A DNA stretch of 64,000 nt from Bacteroidia bacterium. Its GTDB lineage: Bacteria > Bacteroidota > Bacteroidia > Flavobacteriales > Flavobacteriaceae. A program made the position numbers and the translations under genes. Every line of letters starts with the position of its first letter. The first letter of the stretch is position 1. Below the pieces are notes generated by a model. That model did not search any database. It saw only the letters and a program-made list of their open reading frames with translations, and was not told the origin of the DNA. The DNA lies in contig JAUIMB010000002.1 in the NCBI GenBank assembly GCA_030432635.1, forward strand, positions 248,001 through 312,000. Direction: 5' to 3'. Below, piece by piece: positions 44,063-53,583 of this stretch.

Positions 44063-46771
44063 ATGATACGGATGTTTCAGAGCCAGACTTCGGCTCAAGC
44101 TAAGAATTACTTTAAAGATGCCTTATCCAAGGCAGATTACTACATTGAAGATCAAGAAATGAACGGATCCTTTCATGGCAAGATTGCCATGCGTTTGGGC
44201 ATTGAGGGCAAAACCGTTGATAAAGATACTTTCGATAAGCTATGCGATAATATCAACCCTTCAACTGGCGACTCTCTTACCCAAAGAACGGTTAAGGATA
44301 GACGTGTCGGTTATGACATTTCATTTCATTGCCCAAAATCTGTTTCAATTCTTCACGGTTTAGGCAATGACAAAAGGGTGTTGAAAGCTTTTGAGCATAG
44401 TGTTCAAGAAACAATGCTTGATATACAAGAGGATGTCCAAGCTCGTATTCGGGTACAAAACCAGCAAGATGATAGGCACACAGGCGAATTACTTTGGGCT
44501 GATTTTATCCATCAAACCGCTCGTCCTGTTGGAAACAATGCCCCAGATTGCCACTTACATGTCCATATTTTCTGTTTCAATGCCACCTATGACCAAGTTG
44601 AGGACAAGTTCAAGGCAGGGCAATTTCATAATATCAAAAGGGATATGCCCTATCACCAAGCCCGATTTCAAAAACGGTTAGCTGATAAGCTTTCCAATTT
44701 TGGCTATGACATAAGGAAAACCAAGAACGGTTTTGAACTAGCTATGATTCCACAAAAGGCAATCGACCATTTTTCAAAACGCACCAATCTTATTGGCCAA
44801 GTAGCCAAAGAAAAGGGCATTCAATCCCAAAAAGAACTGGACCAATTAGGCGCTAGAACACGTTCGGGAAAGAAAAAGGGCTTAACAATGGAAGAACTGA
44901 GGGAAGACTGGAAAAAACAACTCATAAAAGAAGGTATAGATGAGAAAGTAAAAGAAGAAAAATCTACAACGGATTTGAGCCTCACGGCTGAGAAATCCAT
45001 TGAACATTCCATAGACCACGTTTTTACAAGAAACTCTGTTAAACGAGATAGGCAGATTTTAGCTGAAGGTTATAAATATGCCATAGACAACAAACTTTTG
45101 TCATTAGACGATATTGATAGGGCTTTAGAAAAGAATGATAACATTTTTAAAGTCCAGGTTGGAAGTCAACGCCTATGTACAACGGATTTAGTCCATAAAG
45201 AAGAGCGCAAAATGGTCAATATGGCTCGTAGTGGTATTGGCAGATTACATCCATTGGCATTTGATTTTGATGTTTCAAAGTTTAAACACTTAAACCCTGA
45301 ACAACAAAATGTGATAAAGCATGTAATGAAATCTCAAAACAAGCTGACAATGATTAGAGGTGGTGCAGGGACAGGAAAAACGACCTTACTTAAAACGGTT
45401 GTTCCTGAGATTGAAAGAACAGGTAAAGACGTGTTTTTATTTGCGCCTACAGCTGAGGCTTCAAGGGATGTTCTTAAAAAAGAGGGCTTCAAGAAAGCTG
45501 ATACCGTTGCCAGGCTCTTAATTGACAAGAAACTCCAAGAACAAACAAAAGGGCAAGTAATTTGGGTTGATGAGGCAGGGATGCTTGGTTCACAGGATAT
45601 GGTAGCTTTAATGGACATTGCCGAAAAGCAAAAAGCTAGACTTATCCTATCGGGTGACCCAAAACAACATTCGGCGGTCAACCGTGGCGATGCTATGCGT
45701 ATTTTACAAACAGTTGCCCATATCCCCTATGCTTCAATGGAAACCATCTACAGGCAAAAAGAAGAGCATTATAAATCAGCGGTTAAAGACATTAGCGAGG
45801 GACATATCAAAACAGGCTTTGATAAATTGGAAAGCCAAGGATGTGTTAAAGAATGTTCTCCATCTGATATAGATAATGTTCTAGTAAATGATTTTCTGGA
45901 GTCAAAAAAGCAGAAAAAAACCGCTTTGGTTATTGCTCCTACAAAAAATAAGGTTAGAGAGATCAACCAAGCTATTAGAGATGGTTTAAGACAAAATGGT
46001 TTTTTAGGAAAAAGAGAAAAGAGCGTCACTATCTATGAGAATTTACACCTGACCGAATCCGAAAAGAAAGATTTAAGAAACTACAGAAAAGGTCAAGTAA
46101 TTCAATTGAACCAGAATTTAGAAGGTTTAAAACGTGGCTCTGCTTTAAGAGTTGATAAGATTGAGAACAAAAAAGTCTATGTTAAAGACAAACAGGGAAA
46201 ACATCATATCCTGCCCATCCAAAGGGCAAAGGATTATGATGTGTATTTAACAAGAGAAATCCAATTAAGCTTAAAGGATGAGATAAAGATTACCAAAAAC
46301 GGTTTTGATGCTGATGGTAAACGATTGAATAACGGTACTCAGTTAAGAATTACAAAAGTTAATAATAAAGGGGAAATAGAAGCTGTTAAGGAATCGAGGT
46401 CAAAGAGGACGATTTATAAGCTTGAAGCCAATCACGGTAATTTTGATTATGCGTACGCTTCCACCTCTCACAGCGCCCAAGGAAAAACGGTTGATAAAGT
46501 GTTCGTTTCACAACCAGCTGTGACTTTTCCCGCATCCAATCAAAAACAGTTTTATGTGTCGGTATCAAGGGCAAGAGAAAATGTAGCCATCTACACTGAT
46601 GACAAGGACGATTTGTTGGAACAAATTCAGAAATCAGGTGACCGGCAAGGGGCAACCGAACTTATAAAGCACGATTATTTCAAGACCAAAACCATAGATA
46701 TCAACCCAGAAAAAACAAGAGAGGTATTAAAAACACAAATTAAAGACATCGATTATGAGCCAGAACTATAA
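44063..46771 (+). CDS. MobF-family relaxase with helicase domain (TrwC/TraI-like)
   Basis: The 902-residue protein has a TrwC relaxase N-terminus (about 1-300) with tyrosines in ADYYIED and the three-His metal motif seen as FIHQTARP and HLHVHIF. A UvrD/RecD-like helicase domain (about 405-860) includes Walker A RGGAGTGKTTL near 433, VIWVDEAGML near 500, and YVSVSRARENV near 830. It should nick oriT, stay attached to the 5' end and unwind DNA for transfer. A start at the next Met (44072) is possible. MobF relaxases are unusual in Bacteroidota elements, where MobP/MobV types dominate. Confidence 0.93.
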   Translation: MIRMFQSQTSAQAKNYFKDALSKADYYIEDQEMNGSFHGKIAMRLGIEGKTVDKDTFDKLCDNINPSTGDSLTQRTVKDRRVGYDISFHCPKSVSILHGLGNDKRVLKAFEHSVQETMLDIQEDVQARIRVQNQQDDRHTGELLWADFIHQTARPVGNNAPDCHLHVHIFCFNATYDQVEDKFKAGQFHNIKRDMPYHQARFQKRLADKLSNFGYDIRKTKNGFELAMIPQKAIDHFSKRTNLIGQVAKEKGIQSQKELDQLGARTRSGKKKGLTMEELREDWKKQLIKEGIDEKVKEEKSTTDLSLTAEKSIEHSIDHVFTRNSVKRDRQILAEGYKYAIDNKLLSLDDIDRALEKNDNIFKVQVGSQRLCTTDLVHKEERKMVNMARSGIGRLHPLAFDFDVSKFKHLNPEQQNVIKHVMKSQNKLTMIRGGAGTGKTTLLKTVVPEIERTGKDVFLFAPTAEASRDVLKKEGFKKADTVARLLIDKKLQEQTKGQVIWVDEAGMLGSQDMVALMDIAEKQKARLILSGDPKQHSAVNRGDAMRILQTVAHIPYASMETIYRQKEEHYKSAVKDISEGHIKTGFDKLESQGCVKECSPSDIDNVLVNDFLESKKQKKTALVIAPTKNKVREINQAIRDGLRQNGFLGKREKSVTIYENLHLTESEKKDLRNYRKGQVIQLNQNLEGLKRGSALRVDKIENKKVYVKDKQGKHHILPIQRAKDYDVYLTREIQLSLKDEIKITKNGFDADGKRLNNGTQLRITKVNNKGEIEAVKESRSKRTIYKLEANHGNFDYAYASTSHSAQGKTVDKVFVSQPAVTFPASNQKQFYVSVSRARENVAIYTDDKDDLLEQIQKSGDRQGATELIKHDYFKTKTIDINPEKTREVLKTQIKDIDYEPEL

Positions 46772-47150
46772 ATTTAAAAGCTTAGAAATTGCCAAGGCTA
46801 GTCAAAAGAAAGAAATAGATGAAACTAAAAATGATGATTTTAAGGTATATGAAATCGGTGAGTCTAAAACTATAGATTTTGTATTGCTTGATGAAACACG
46901 ACAGAACTTCCCATACAGTCATTATCTAACCTCTTGGCTAGGTGTGGAAAGTGAGGAAAGAGTTATTAAAATCTTTTTTGCAACTCATATGGTTACAGTT
47001 AAAGGGTTTTGTTTAGATAAACTGTATGAATCTCTTTTACTTCAAGAGCTTAAAATATTAAAAGAAAATAGTGAGCGATATTTGAAATATGGTTATTCAG
47101 AAACACCATTTATACTTTCAATAATTATAAAATGGAAAAAAGACAAATAA
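46755..47150 (+). CDS. Hypothetical protein overlapping the relaxase 3' end
   Basis: The 131-residue protein starts within the relaxase gene (17-bp overlap) and reads MSQNYKFKSLEIAKASQKKE. It is hydrophilic, with no motif recognised. The overlap suggests cotranscription with the relaxase and a role in transfer, which is inference. Confidence 0.65.
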   Translation: MSQNYKFKSLEIAKASQKKEIDETKNDDFKVYEIGESKTIDFVLLDETRQNFPYSHYLTSWLGVESEERVIKIFFATHMVTVKGFCLDKLYESLLLQELKILKENSERYLKYGYSETPFILSIIIKWKKDK

Positions 47151-47190
47151 ATTAATTCGGCGAGGCGAATATTAATGAACTGAGAGTATA

Positions 47191-48690
47191 TCAATCATAT
47201 TCTTTGGAACCATTAGCTATTTTTACAATAGCGACAGTAGTTTTTCTTAATTTTTTATCTTTAAAAAAGATAGCCAATATTACAATTAAATTCAAAATGA
47301 TTGAAGAATACCAGTACATCCTTATTACTGATGTATAGTTTAAAAATTCAAATTTGATATATTGATTAAATGTTTTTATTAAAGAGAATAAATAATTCGA
47401 AGATGCCAATAATAATGAAAAAATCCACAAAAACATAAAGGCTAATGCGAATCTGTAAAACCTCCTCAATAATTTCTTATTTTCTTCAATTTTTCTGTCA
47501 GTTGTATATTGAAGGCATATCTTTGTTACCACAGCTGCAAAAATTATAAATAAATAATCTATAACAGGTAGCAAAATAGAAAAGTTATTAATTGTAGGGT
47601 TACTCATTCTAGAATGATCTAAACCAAATGCTATAAGAATTGAAACTATAATAGTAAGAATCCAACCGCTTGCTCTCTTAATTTTTCTACTTGTAATTTT
47701 AAACTCAAATTTGGTTTCTTTATTTGTTCTTTTTAAAACACTAAAACTTGAAGACTTATAATAGTTTCTGTACTCAATATTTTCACCTTCAGAGCCTGAG
47801 TTAAGCTCAGATTCAGCGTTGCCATCTTTCCATTCTTTAAAGTACTTGTCAGGATCTGTTTTCATTTCTTGTAAGGCATTTTTCTCAACCTCTACATTTG
47901 GCTCCTTTAAGTCTTCAATTTTACTGGAATCTTCGGTCGATTCAATTTTTTCTAAAGTAGACTGATTATCTTTAGGTGAGGACTTTTTCGATTCTTCCGG
48001 CCAAAACTGTTGTGTGCTGCGTCCCGATTCTGAAATAATTTCATAATGCTCAGGCAATATGAAATAAACTTTAAAGTCATCTGATATGAACTTCAGTTTT
48101 TTTGGATCTGAAAAAGAAAAGGTATATTCAAAACTAGACCAGTCAACTTTACTTTTAAAAGAAATCACTGTTTTTGTCCAATTAATAAAGTCTATCGTTT
48201 GAAGTTTTTCTATATGCTCAGATTTCACTCTATAAAAATTGTCATTATTTTGTTGAGCTGTAGTGCACTTAGTTTTTAAAGCAATTGAACGAAATTCCTT
48301 AGATTTATCATGAATTAATATGAGCTCATTATCGTCTAAACTTTTTTTATTAATGAATTCTTTGTCCTTTTCATGGCAATCTATCAAAATATTTTGGGCA
48401 TTCATTGCATTAATAATCTGACCCTCTTCACCCCACACCGCTTTCCAAGCTTCCTCTTGAGCACAAAAATCATCAGTAATATCTATAAAATCTATATCCT
48501 CACTGCTTTCTGTATTGGCAAAAGAAATTAATATATCTGCTTCTTTTACCAATAAACCAGTATAGATATTAATCTTGTTTTCTTCTTTATTTAAAAAAAT
48601 AACTTGATAGAACTTTTTTAGTTCTATTCCGTCAACCTCAGTATGTCTTAACTTTTCGGTTGTTGTTGATATTTTGCAGAATAATTTCAA
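47191..48690 (-). CDS. Unknown membrane protein with large cytosolic N-terminus (NUDIX/MTase operon)
   Basis: The 499-residue protein has about 330 soluble residues with no recognised domain, then four membrane helices (about 345-362, 370-395, 412-438 and 455-477) at the C-terminus. It starts at a TTG that overlaps the methyltransferase stop (TTGA), with no ATG within the first 90 codons. This indicates translational coupling. It is the last gene of a three-gene operon with NUDIX and methyltransferase genes. The architecture of a cytosolic sensor joined to four helices is similar to many abortive-infection effectors, which is inference only. Confidence 0.7.
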   Translation of the reverse strand: MKLFCKISTTTEKLRHTEVDGIELKKFYQVIFLNKEENKINIYTGLLVKEADILISFANTESSEDIDFIDITDDFCAQEEAWKAVWGEEGQIINAMNAQNILIDCHEKDKEFINKKSLDDNELILIHDKSKEFRSIALKTKCTTAQQNNDNFYRVKSEHIEKLQTIDFINWTKTVISFKSKVDWSSFEYTFSFSDPKKLKFISDDFKVYFILPEHYEIISESGRSTQQFWPEESKKSSPKDNQSTLEKIESTEDSSKIEDLKEPNVEVEKNALQEMKTDPDKYFKEWKDGNAESELNSGSEGENIEYRNYYKSSSFSVLKRTNKETKFEFKITSRKIKRASGWILTIIVSILIAFGLDHSRMSNPTINNFSILLPVIDYLFIIFAAVVTKICLQYTTDRKIEENKKLLRRFYRFALAFMFLWIFSLLLASSNYLFSLIKTFNQYIKFEFLNYTSVIRMYWYSSIILNLIVILAIFFKDKKLRKTTVAIVKIANGSKEYD

Positions 48691-49466
48691 TATTTTTTTT
48701 GAACAACTATACCTGTGAGAAAATTTGTATTTGGGTTTTTTAAATACACTTGATTGTTGATATCACTTAAATCATTAATTTGATTCAATTTTATAATATC
48801 CAAATAAATAACATCAAGATTAACATCATCTAAGATGTTTATTAATGTTTTATTTGACCAGCAAAACGAATAACTTTTTCTTTTTTTGCCATTACAATCA
48901 TGAAAAGTAGTCTTATCAATCTCTTCACGATTAATCGATTTAGCCCAATTATACGAAGGAAAAGTCAGAATTAAAAAACCCTCATTAACTAAAGTTTTTT
49001 GAAATTTAAATAAAGATTCTTTAGTTAAAAATGGATCTGAAAGTGTTGATAGAATAATATCATATTTTCTTTTCGAATTGAAGCTAAGAATAGAATTGCA
49101 AAAGTAATTATCAATTAAATCAGAGAACTTCCTTTTTGTAACTTCTAGCATATTTGAAGAAATATCTAGTACATCGATGATAGAAAATACTTCATTAAAA
49201 ATTTTACCTTCTTTATTAAAAATACGATTAATGTTTTCCAAAGATATTCCTGTCCCAACTCCTACATCTAAATAGGAAAGTTGCTTATGAAACTGTATTT
49301 TACGTGAAGCTAAAACTCGACTCAAAAAAATATAGTTGGCAATGTCAAAATTTCTGCAAGTAGCGTGTTCGATGCTATCATACTCGAAAGCTAGACTATC
49401 ATAACAATTAACATTTAATTCATCAATTGCCTGATGTTCGGTTTTTATATTGAAATCTTTAACCAT
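48687..49466 (-). CDS. SAM-dependent class I methyltransferase
   Basis: The 259-residue protein has a class I methyltransferase fold: SAM-binding motif LDVGVGTGISLENI near residue 65, an acidic loop IDVLDISSNML, and RKYDIILSTLSDPF. The ATG at 49466 is preferred to a GTG two codons upstream. It lacks the DNA-methyltransferase motif (D/N)PP(Y/F), so the target is likely a small molecule, RNA or protein. It lies between a NUDIX gene and a membrane-protein gene with overlapping or near-overlapping stops and starts. Confidence 0.85.
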   Translation of the reverse strand: MVKDFNIKTEHQAIDELNVNCYDSLAFEYDSIEHATCRNFDIANYIFLSRVLASRKIQFHKQLSYLDVGVGTGISLENINRIFNKEGKIFNEVFSIIDVLDISSNMLEVTKRKFSDLIDNYFCNSILSFNSKRKYDIILSTLSDPFLTKESLFKFQKTLVNEGFLILTFPSYNWAKSINREEIDKTTFHDCNGKKRKSYSFCWSNKTLINILDDVNLDVIYLDIIKLNQINDLSDINNQVYLKNPNTNFLTGIVVQKKY

Positions 49467-49471
49467 AAACA

Positions 49472-49933
49472 CTAATCTTTATTGATGTACTTTTCTTTAG
49501 TTAAATTCATTTTTTCAAGAGAGTCAAAAGAACGATTCCTTAAAATTTCTTTTGCCAATACAAGGTGGTTGTATATTCCAGAGATACTTTTTAAAGAGTC
49601 CATTTCTTCAGTGCTTTTTATCCATTTGTAATCGCTGAATTCATTAGATAACACAACCTTATCCGATTTTGCTCGAACGATAAATGCAATTCCTACAGAC
49701 TTTTTGAAAGTGTAGCTATTTAAGAATTTGGCTTCATCCTCAATTTCCAAACCTACTTCTTCTAAAATTTCTCTTCTAATTGTATCAATAGCAGTTTCGC
49801 CGATTTCAACTTTACCCCCCGGAAAAGCCCATAATGACGGGAAATTTTCTTCATGTTCTCCTCTAGAAATTAAAAGGAATTTACCCTTGTATTCTATTAA
49901 AAAGGTTATTGTAAGATTTGGGTATTCTCTCAT
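49472..49933 (-). CDS. NUDIX hydrolase
   Basis: The 153-residue protein has the Nudix box G-x5-E-x7-REUxEExGU: GGKVEIGETAIDTIRREILEEVGLE. The N-terminal strand and FPSLWAFPGGKV arrangement are those of the (d)NTP or nucleoside-diphosphate-X hydrolases. The substrate is unknown. It starts the operon with a methyltransferase and a four-helix membrane protein. The gene leads a 265-bp upstream spacer (49934-50198) in which I see no gene. Confidence 0.92.
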   Translation of the reverse strand: MREYPNLTITFLIEYKGKFLLISRGEHEENFPSLWAFPGGKVEIGETAIDTIRREILEEVGLEIEDEAKFLNSYTFKKSVGIAFIVRAKSDKVVLSNEFSDYKWIKSTEEMDSLKSISGIYNHLVLAKEILRNRSFDSLEKMNLTKEKYINKD

Positions 49934-50198
49934 TTTTTTATCTTATTTAAATAATAATTAAGTTAAATTTTTACATCGCAATTGATCTGTCCTCTTCAAA
50001 GATAATTAATAAAATATTTTTATGAATATCTATGATTTTTTATTTAAGTAACATGTAAACAATGAAATGTTAATAATTCAAAAACAGACTCAATTTTATT
50101 TTAATAGTTTTTGAGGTTTTGTAAATATTCTTATTTTCTAAATATTAAAAGGCTTTCTAATCAATAATAGCGTAATGATTGAAGCTATGGAGTTAATT

Positions 50199-50470
50199 CT
50201 AAAATAAAGAAGAAATTATATCCCATAAAAAACGTCTAACAGCAGCATTAATCAAGAACATAATTATAGCCCCAATAATGAATATAACTCTGACAATCAG
50301 AGCCTCGACCCATTCACCAATACCATAGCCAATAGCTCCGCAAATGAGAACCAAAATATTATACCGCCTATTTCCATATCTTATGAGTTGCCTGCTGAAA
50401 TGGCCGCTACAACTCCAATGATGCTAAACACTTGACCCAATGGACTGTCTTCATTACTTTTTTTACCCAT
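50199..50470 (-). pseudogene. Small membrane protein gene with an apparent frameshift
   Basis: From the ATG at 50470 the frame reads MGKKSNEDSPLGQVFSIIGV and stops after 29 codons. In a second frame an uninterrupted stretch continues from about 50385 to the TAG at 50199 (RYGNRRYNILVLICGAIGYG and later VRRFLWDIISSLF), with no start codon of its own. The two parts join naturally into one protein of about 90 residues with two hydrophobic, glycine-rich helices. This suggests a recent frameshift, a sequencing error, or programmed frameshifting. It lies downstream of the nuclease gene on the same strand. Confidence 0.5.
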
Positions 50471-50588
50471 ATTATGATTATTTAAAATGATTTGTGCTTT
50501 GTTAGATTAGGTTGAAAGACTTTTTGCTATGTGATTGATATTCTCAGAATAATTTATAATCCCCAATATTGAATGTTTACTATGTGTT

Positions 50589-51317
50589 TTACCACATATC
50601 TATAGGAGTTTTCTTCTGCTCATGTAAATCTCCACCACTAATGCGATCCCAAAATCGACCACCTACAAGTTGTTCAGCGTCATACGTAGAAACAAGATAG
50701 TCTTTTAAATCCCCATCAAGTTTTTTATTTTCCATTTCAAATGTCCATAAAGATAAGCGCCCTTTTTTATCTTCAGTTAGAACGCTTTTCACGAAAGCGT
50801 GAGGCACAGGCACATCTATACCATATTCATTAGAATCATCTCCTATCGTTTCTATTTTTTTATCAAAGTAGAATACAGGCGCATTTAAAACATAAGTTTC
50901 TAACACATCATTTCGTTCATTTAGTTTTCTAACTTCAGATTCAAGTTCACGCCAAATATCCCGATTGAATCTACCTACTTGAGGTGACATATTTGATAGT
51001 AGAAATGTCTCGCTATTCTGAATGTCTATAACATTTTGATTGGCACTCCCGACAAGGTGACCTCGATCATATCCGCTACCAACATATGCTTTCAACCCAG
51101 CCCTAAAACGCTTTGGGATTCTTGTGTCAGCACGAAAGTTGTTTGAGCGTTCAACAGAAGTAAGTTCTCTTTTGTTACGATTAACAATTTCTAAAGTCCA
51201 CTTGGCTTGCCGAAAATACCAAGAGTAACCTATTGTAAAAAAGCGCCCAGTTAAAATCTGATCGCATACAGGGGCTCCATACCTGAGTTCAGGTTGCATT
51301 TGAAAAGGATCATTCAT
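50589..51317 (-). CDS. NUC1-type DNA/RNA non-specific endonuclease, no signal peptide
   Basis: The 242-residue protein has the His-Me/beta-beta-alpha nuclease signature DRGHLVGSANQN near residue 86 (catalytic His) and the metal-binding Asn segment FLLSNMSPQVGRFNRDIW. Most NUC1 nucleases are secreted, but no signal peptide is present here, so it may act in the cytosol, for instance as a defence effector. It is followed by a frameshifted small membrane protein gene. A TACGTA-N4-TACGTA operator abuts its likely -33 element. Upstream sequence on the minus strand gives TTG-N20-TAGCTTTA, a good fit to the Bacteroidota promoter. Confidence 0.88.
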   Translation of the reverse strand: MNDPFQMQPELRYGAPVCDQILTGRFFTIGYSWYFRQAKWTLEIVNRNKRELTSVERSNNFRADTRIPKRFRAGLKAYVGSGYDRGHLVGSANQNVIDIQNSETFLLSNMSPQVGRFNRDIWRELESEVRKLNERNDVLETYVLNAPVFYFDKKIETIGDDSNEYGIDVPVPHAFVKSVLTEDKKGRLSLWTFEMENKKLDGDLKDYLVSTYDAEQLVGGRFWDRISGGDLHEQKKTPIDMW

Positions 51318-51370
51318 AATTAATATAGTTTAGTGTTAATAAAGCTATGTATAATTAATAGATGAATCAA

Positions 51371-51386
51371 TACGTAAAGCTACGTA
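51371..51386. promoter_or_regulatory. Operator candidate TACGTA-N4-TACGTA
   Basis: Two palindromic TACGTA are separated by AAGC. The following bases on the minus strand (TTGA) begin a promoter-like TTG-N20-TAGCTTTA. It is 54 bp upstream of the nuclease start. A sister site is at 41806-41821. Confidence 0.65.
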
Positions 51387-51917
51387 CAGAAAATTCGTAT
51401 AAATCAGTTTAATCGTATGGAAATCAGGTTGAAATGCTGATTTTAGACCAAATCTAAAAAAGTGAAATTCCAGAAAATTCTCATTGAAAATTTAGCTATC
51501 AAAAATTTAGAGCTAAACCAAGGAAGGGTTTTGATTTACATTTTTATTAAGATGTGCTATCATTTAGACAAAAATGAAGACAATTTGCTTAATGTTTTTT
51601 GATTTAGGAAAAAACACGAAGGAAATCAAGAGATTAGGATTAAAGTTTGAGTAACGCCTAACCTTTTCTAATCGATAGGTTACAATTTCCAAAAAAATCA
51701 TTCTCATTATATCTTTAAAAAGTAAACTAACTCTTCTACTTTTGATTACTTATAAAGAATTTACTCAAAATGTATTGAATATCATTTGACTTCATGTAGA
51801 ATAAATGCTTAAATGCTTCCATATTTGCTTCTAAAAAGTTATCGCAAATGGTTAATTTTTGAAAATAGCATTTAAAATCAAAAGGTTAGGTTAGGCAAAA
51901 AGATTGTTAAAATCAGC
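51387..51917. other. Non-coding spacer with inverted and short direct repeats
   Basis: No convincing gene is seen. GCCTAACCTTTT (51656-51667) recurs in inverted form as AAAAGGTTAGG followed by TTAGGC (51880-51896). A segment CCATATTTGCTTCTAAAAAGTTA (51819-51841) is similar to the first part of the P4-like integrase gene (52157-52191). These could be binding sites for the P4-like integrase. Confidence 0.4.
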
Positions 51918-51955
51918 TTTTCAGTCGTTTGCTCTACCAACTGAGCTATCAGGGC
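51918..51955 (-). other. 5' half of a tRNA-Phe (probable attachment-site remnant)
   Basis: On the minus strand GCCCTGATAGCTCAGTTGGT and the following bases reproduce the acceptor strand, D arm, anticodon 5' stem and the loop CTGAAAA (anticodon GAA). The sequence then departs from any tRNA. There is no 3' half, so it is not a functional gene. It lies 173 bp from the P4-like integrase start. Confidence 0.7.
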
Positions 51956-52128
51956 ACACCGTATAAATACGGACTATGAGTGTATAGATATATTTCTTCG
52001 CTTTGTCCAGTATTATTTGTAGGTGTTGATGATAAAGGCGTAGAGGGTTTTACTGTGCGTATCAGTAGTCCCCGATTTTAAGTATTCAAGCATTAACTAT
52101 TTGTTTTCAAGAAAGGACAGATTGCATA

Positions 52129-53583
52129 ATGCAGTACTTAAATTCAGACAAAAACACCATATTTGCTTCCAAATTTGCTTCCAAAAAAGTTACTTCGCTA
52201 AAATTTACAGACCCCACAATAAGACATTTAAAAACAGATAAAAGCAAAATTTTCTGGTGTAAAGGGTTATCAGGTTTCGGTATAAGGGTGTCACCGAAAG
52301 GAACAAAAACTTGGGTGTATTACTACCGAATTAACAAAACACAACGAAAGTTGAATTTAGGAAGATACCCTAAAGTTTGCTTGAGTGAAGCGCATCGATT
52401 GTATAATGAAGCCAAAACGAAGGTTGAGTGCGGAACAGACCCAAGTGATGAACTAAAAAAGTTAAAAAAACAGTTTGATGAAGAGCTGACTGTCAAACAA
52501 CTCGTAGAGCTATATTTAGAACATTCAAAAAAGTCAGGAAAAAAGAGCTATAAAGTCGAAGAAAAATGCTTGAAAAAAGATTTAATCCCTCATTTAGGAA
52601 AAAGAAAAATTACTACAATCGAACCAAAAGACTTGGCTAAAATCTTCAATGAAATCATTACAATAAGGGAAGCTCCTAGTAGTGCAACCCATCTTTATAG
52701 TTACATAAGACGAATATTTAATTTTGCCTCAGATATGGGATTGATGAGACGCAGAGATAATCCTTGTTTAGACATCAAGCTAAATATCAAGAAAAAGAAA
52801 AGAAACAGACATCTCACACCCCAAGAGATATACTTGTTTTGGTATGGAGTTGATAAAATCAAAATGACCCCTATTGTTAGATATGCCTTAAAATTTATGT
52901 TGCTGACCCTAGCCAGAGGTGGTGAAGTAAGGCAAATGAAATGGTCAGATATTGATTTTAATGAACGTATTTGGACATTACCAAAAACAAAGAATGGTCA
53001 TTTGCATCGAATATATCTTAACGATAAAGCAATGAACATCTTGAAAGAGGTCAAAAAATACTCAGATGAAAAGGGTTTGGTGTTTGGCTCGACTGGACAA
53101 TATTCAAAATGTGGTGTCATAAAGACAAATCTTAAACCATTGCACAATCGGACTCTTTGCCAGCCCATAAAACGTCATTTCAACGTCTTTAAAATCAAAG
53201 AACCCTTCACACCTCACGATCTAAGAAGAACAGGGGCTACAATCGTAGCAGGTCTATTTGGTCGCCAGGATTTGGTAAAGATGTGCCTAAACCACGTAAG
53301 GAATGATATTACCGATGTATATGACCAATACACTTATGATGTTGAAAAAAAGAATGCAATGAACGCTCTCAATAAGGCTATTAGTTTAATTATTGACAGC
53401 CCAAATATTGAGAGCGTTCCTACGTTTGATATTCTCAGACAAAAAGTATTGCCAAGAGACACAATGTTCAACGGTTATGAGTCTAATGAGCAGAGTATGA
53501 ACAAGGGTTTTCAAGCCATTGCTTCACGTCCTGTATCCTATAGGCTTTCCTTTGACCTAAAGCCGTTATCGAGTGCAACTTAG
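52129..53583 (+). CDS. P4-like tyrosine integrase (DUF4102 arm-binding domain)
   Basis: The 484-residue protein has the N-terminal DUF4102 domain (FTDPTIRHLKTD..., GFGIRVSPKGTKTWVYYYR), a SAM-like core-binding domain, and the catalytic domain with LARGGEVRQMKWSDID, HDLRRTGAT and DQYTYDVEKK (catalytic Tyr). P4-type integrases are common in Proteobacteria and less so in Bacteroidota. The tail overlaps the convergent AlpA-like gene by about 100 bp, and the C-terminus is longer than usual. It belongs with the tRNA-Phe half as the remains of a nested element. Confidence 0.93.
   Translation: MQYLNSDKNTIFASKFASKKVTSLKFTDPTIRHLKTDKSKIFWCKGLSGFGIRVSPKGTKTWVYYYRINKTQRKLNLGRYPKVCLSEAHRLYNEAKTKVECGTDPSDELKKLKKQFDEELTVKQLVELYLEHSKKSGKKSYKVEEKCLKKDLIPHLGKRKITTIEPKDLAKIFNEIITIREAPSSATHLYSYIRRIFNFASDMGLMRRRDNPCLDIKLNIKKKKRNRHLTPQEIYLFWYGVDKIKMTPIVRYALKFMLLTLARGGEVRQMKWSDIDFNERIWTLPKTKNGHLHRIYLNDKAMNILKEVKKYSDEKGLVFGSTGQYSKCGVIKTNLKPLHNRTLCQPIKRHFNVFKIKEPFTPHDLRRTGATIVAGLFGRQDLVKMCLNHVRNDITDVYDQYTYDVEKKNAMNALNKAISLIIDSPNIESVPTFDILRQKVLPRDTMFNGYESNEQSMNKGFQAIASRPVSYRLSFDLKPLSSAT

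Noticed and set aside
43921-44103. 60-codon ORF between the oriT-like palindrome and the relaxase
   Set aside because: It has an AAGGGG-like site but contains the shared non-coding motif (43985-44029) and overlaps the relaxase start by 41 bp. No homologue is recognisable, so the motif/oriT explanation is preferred.
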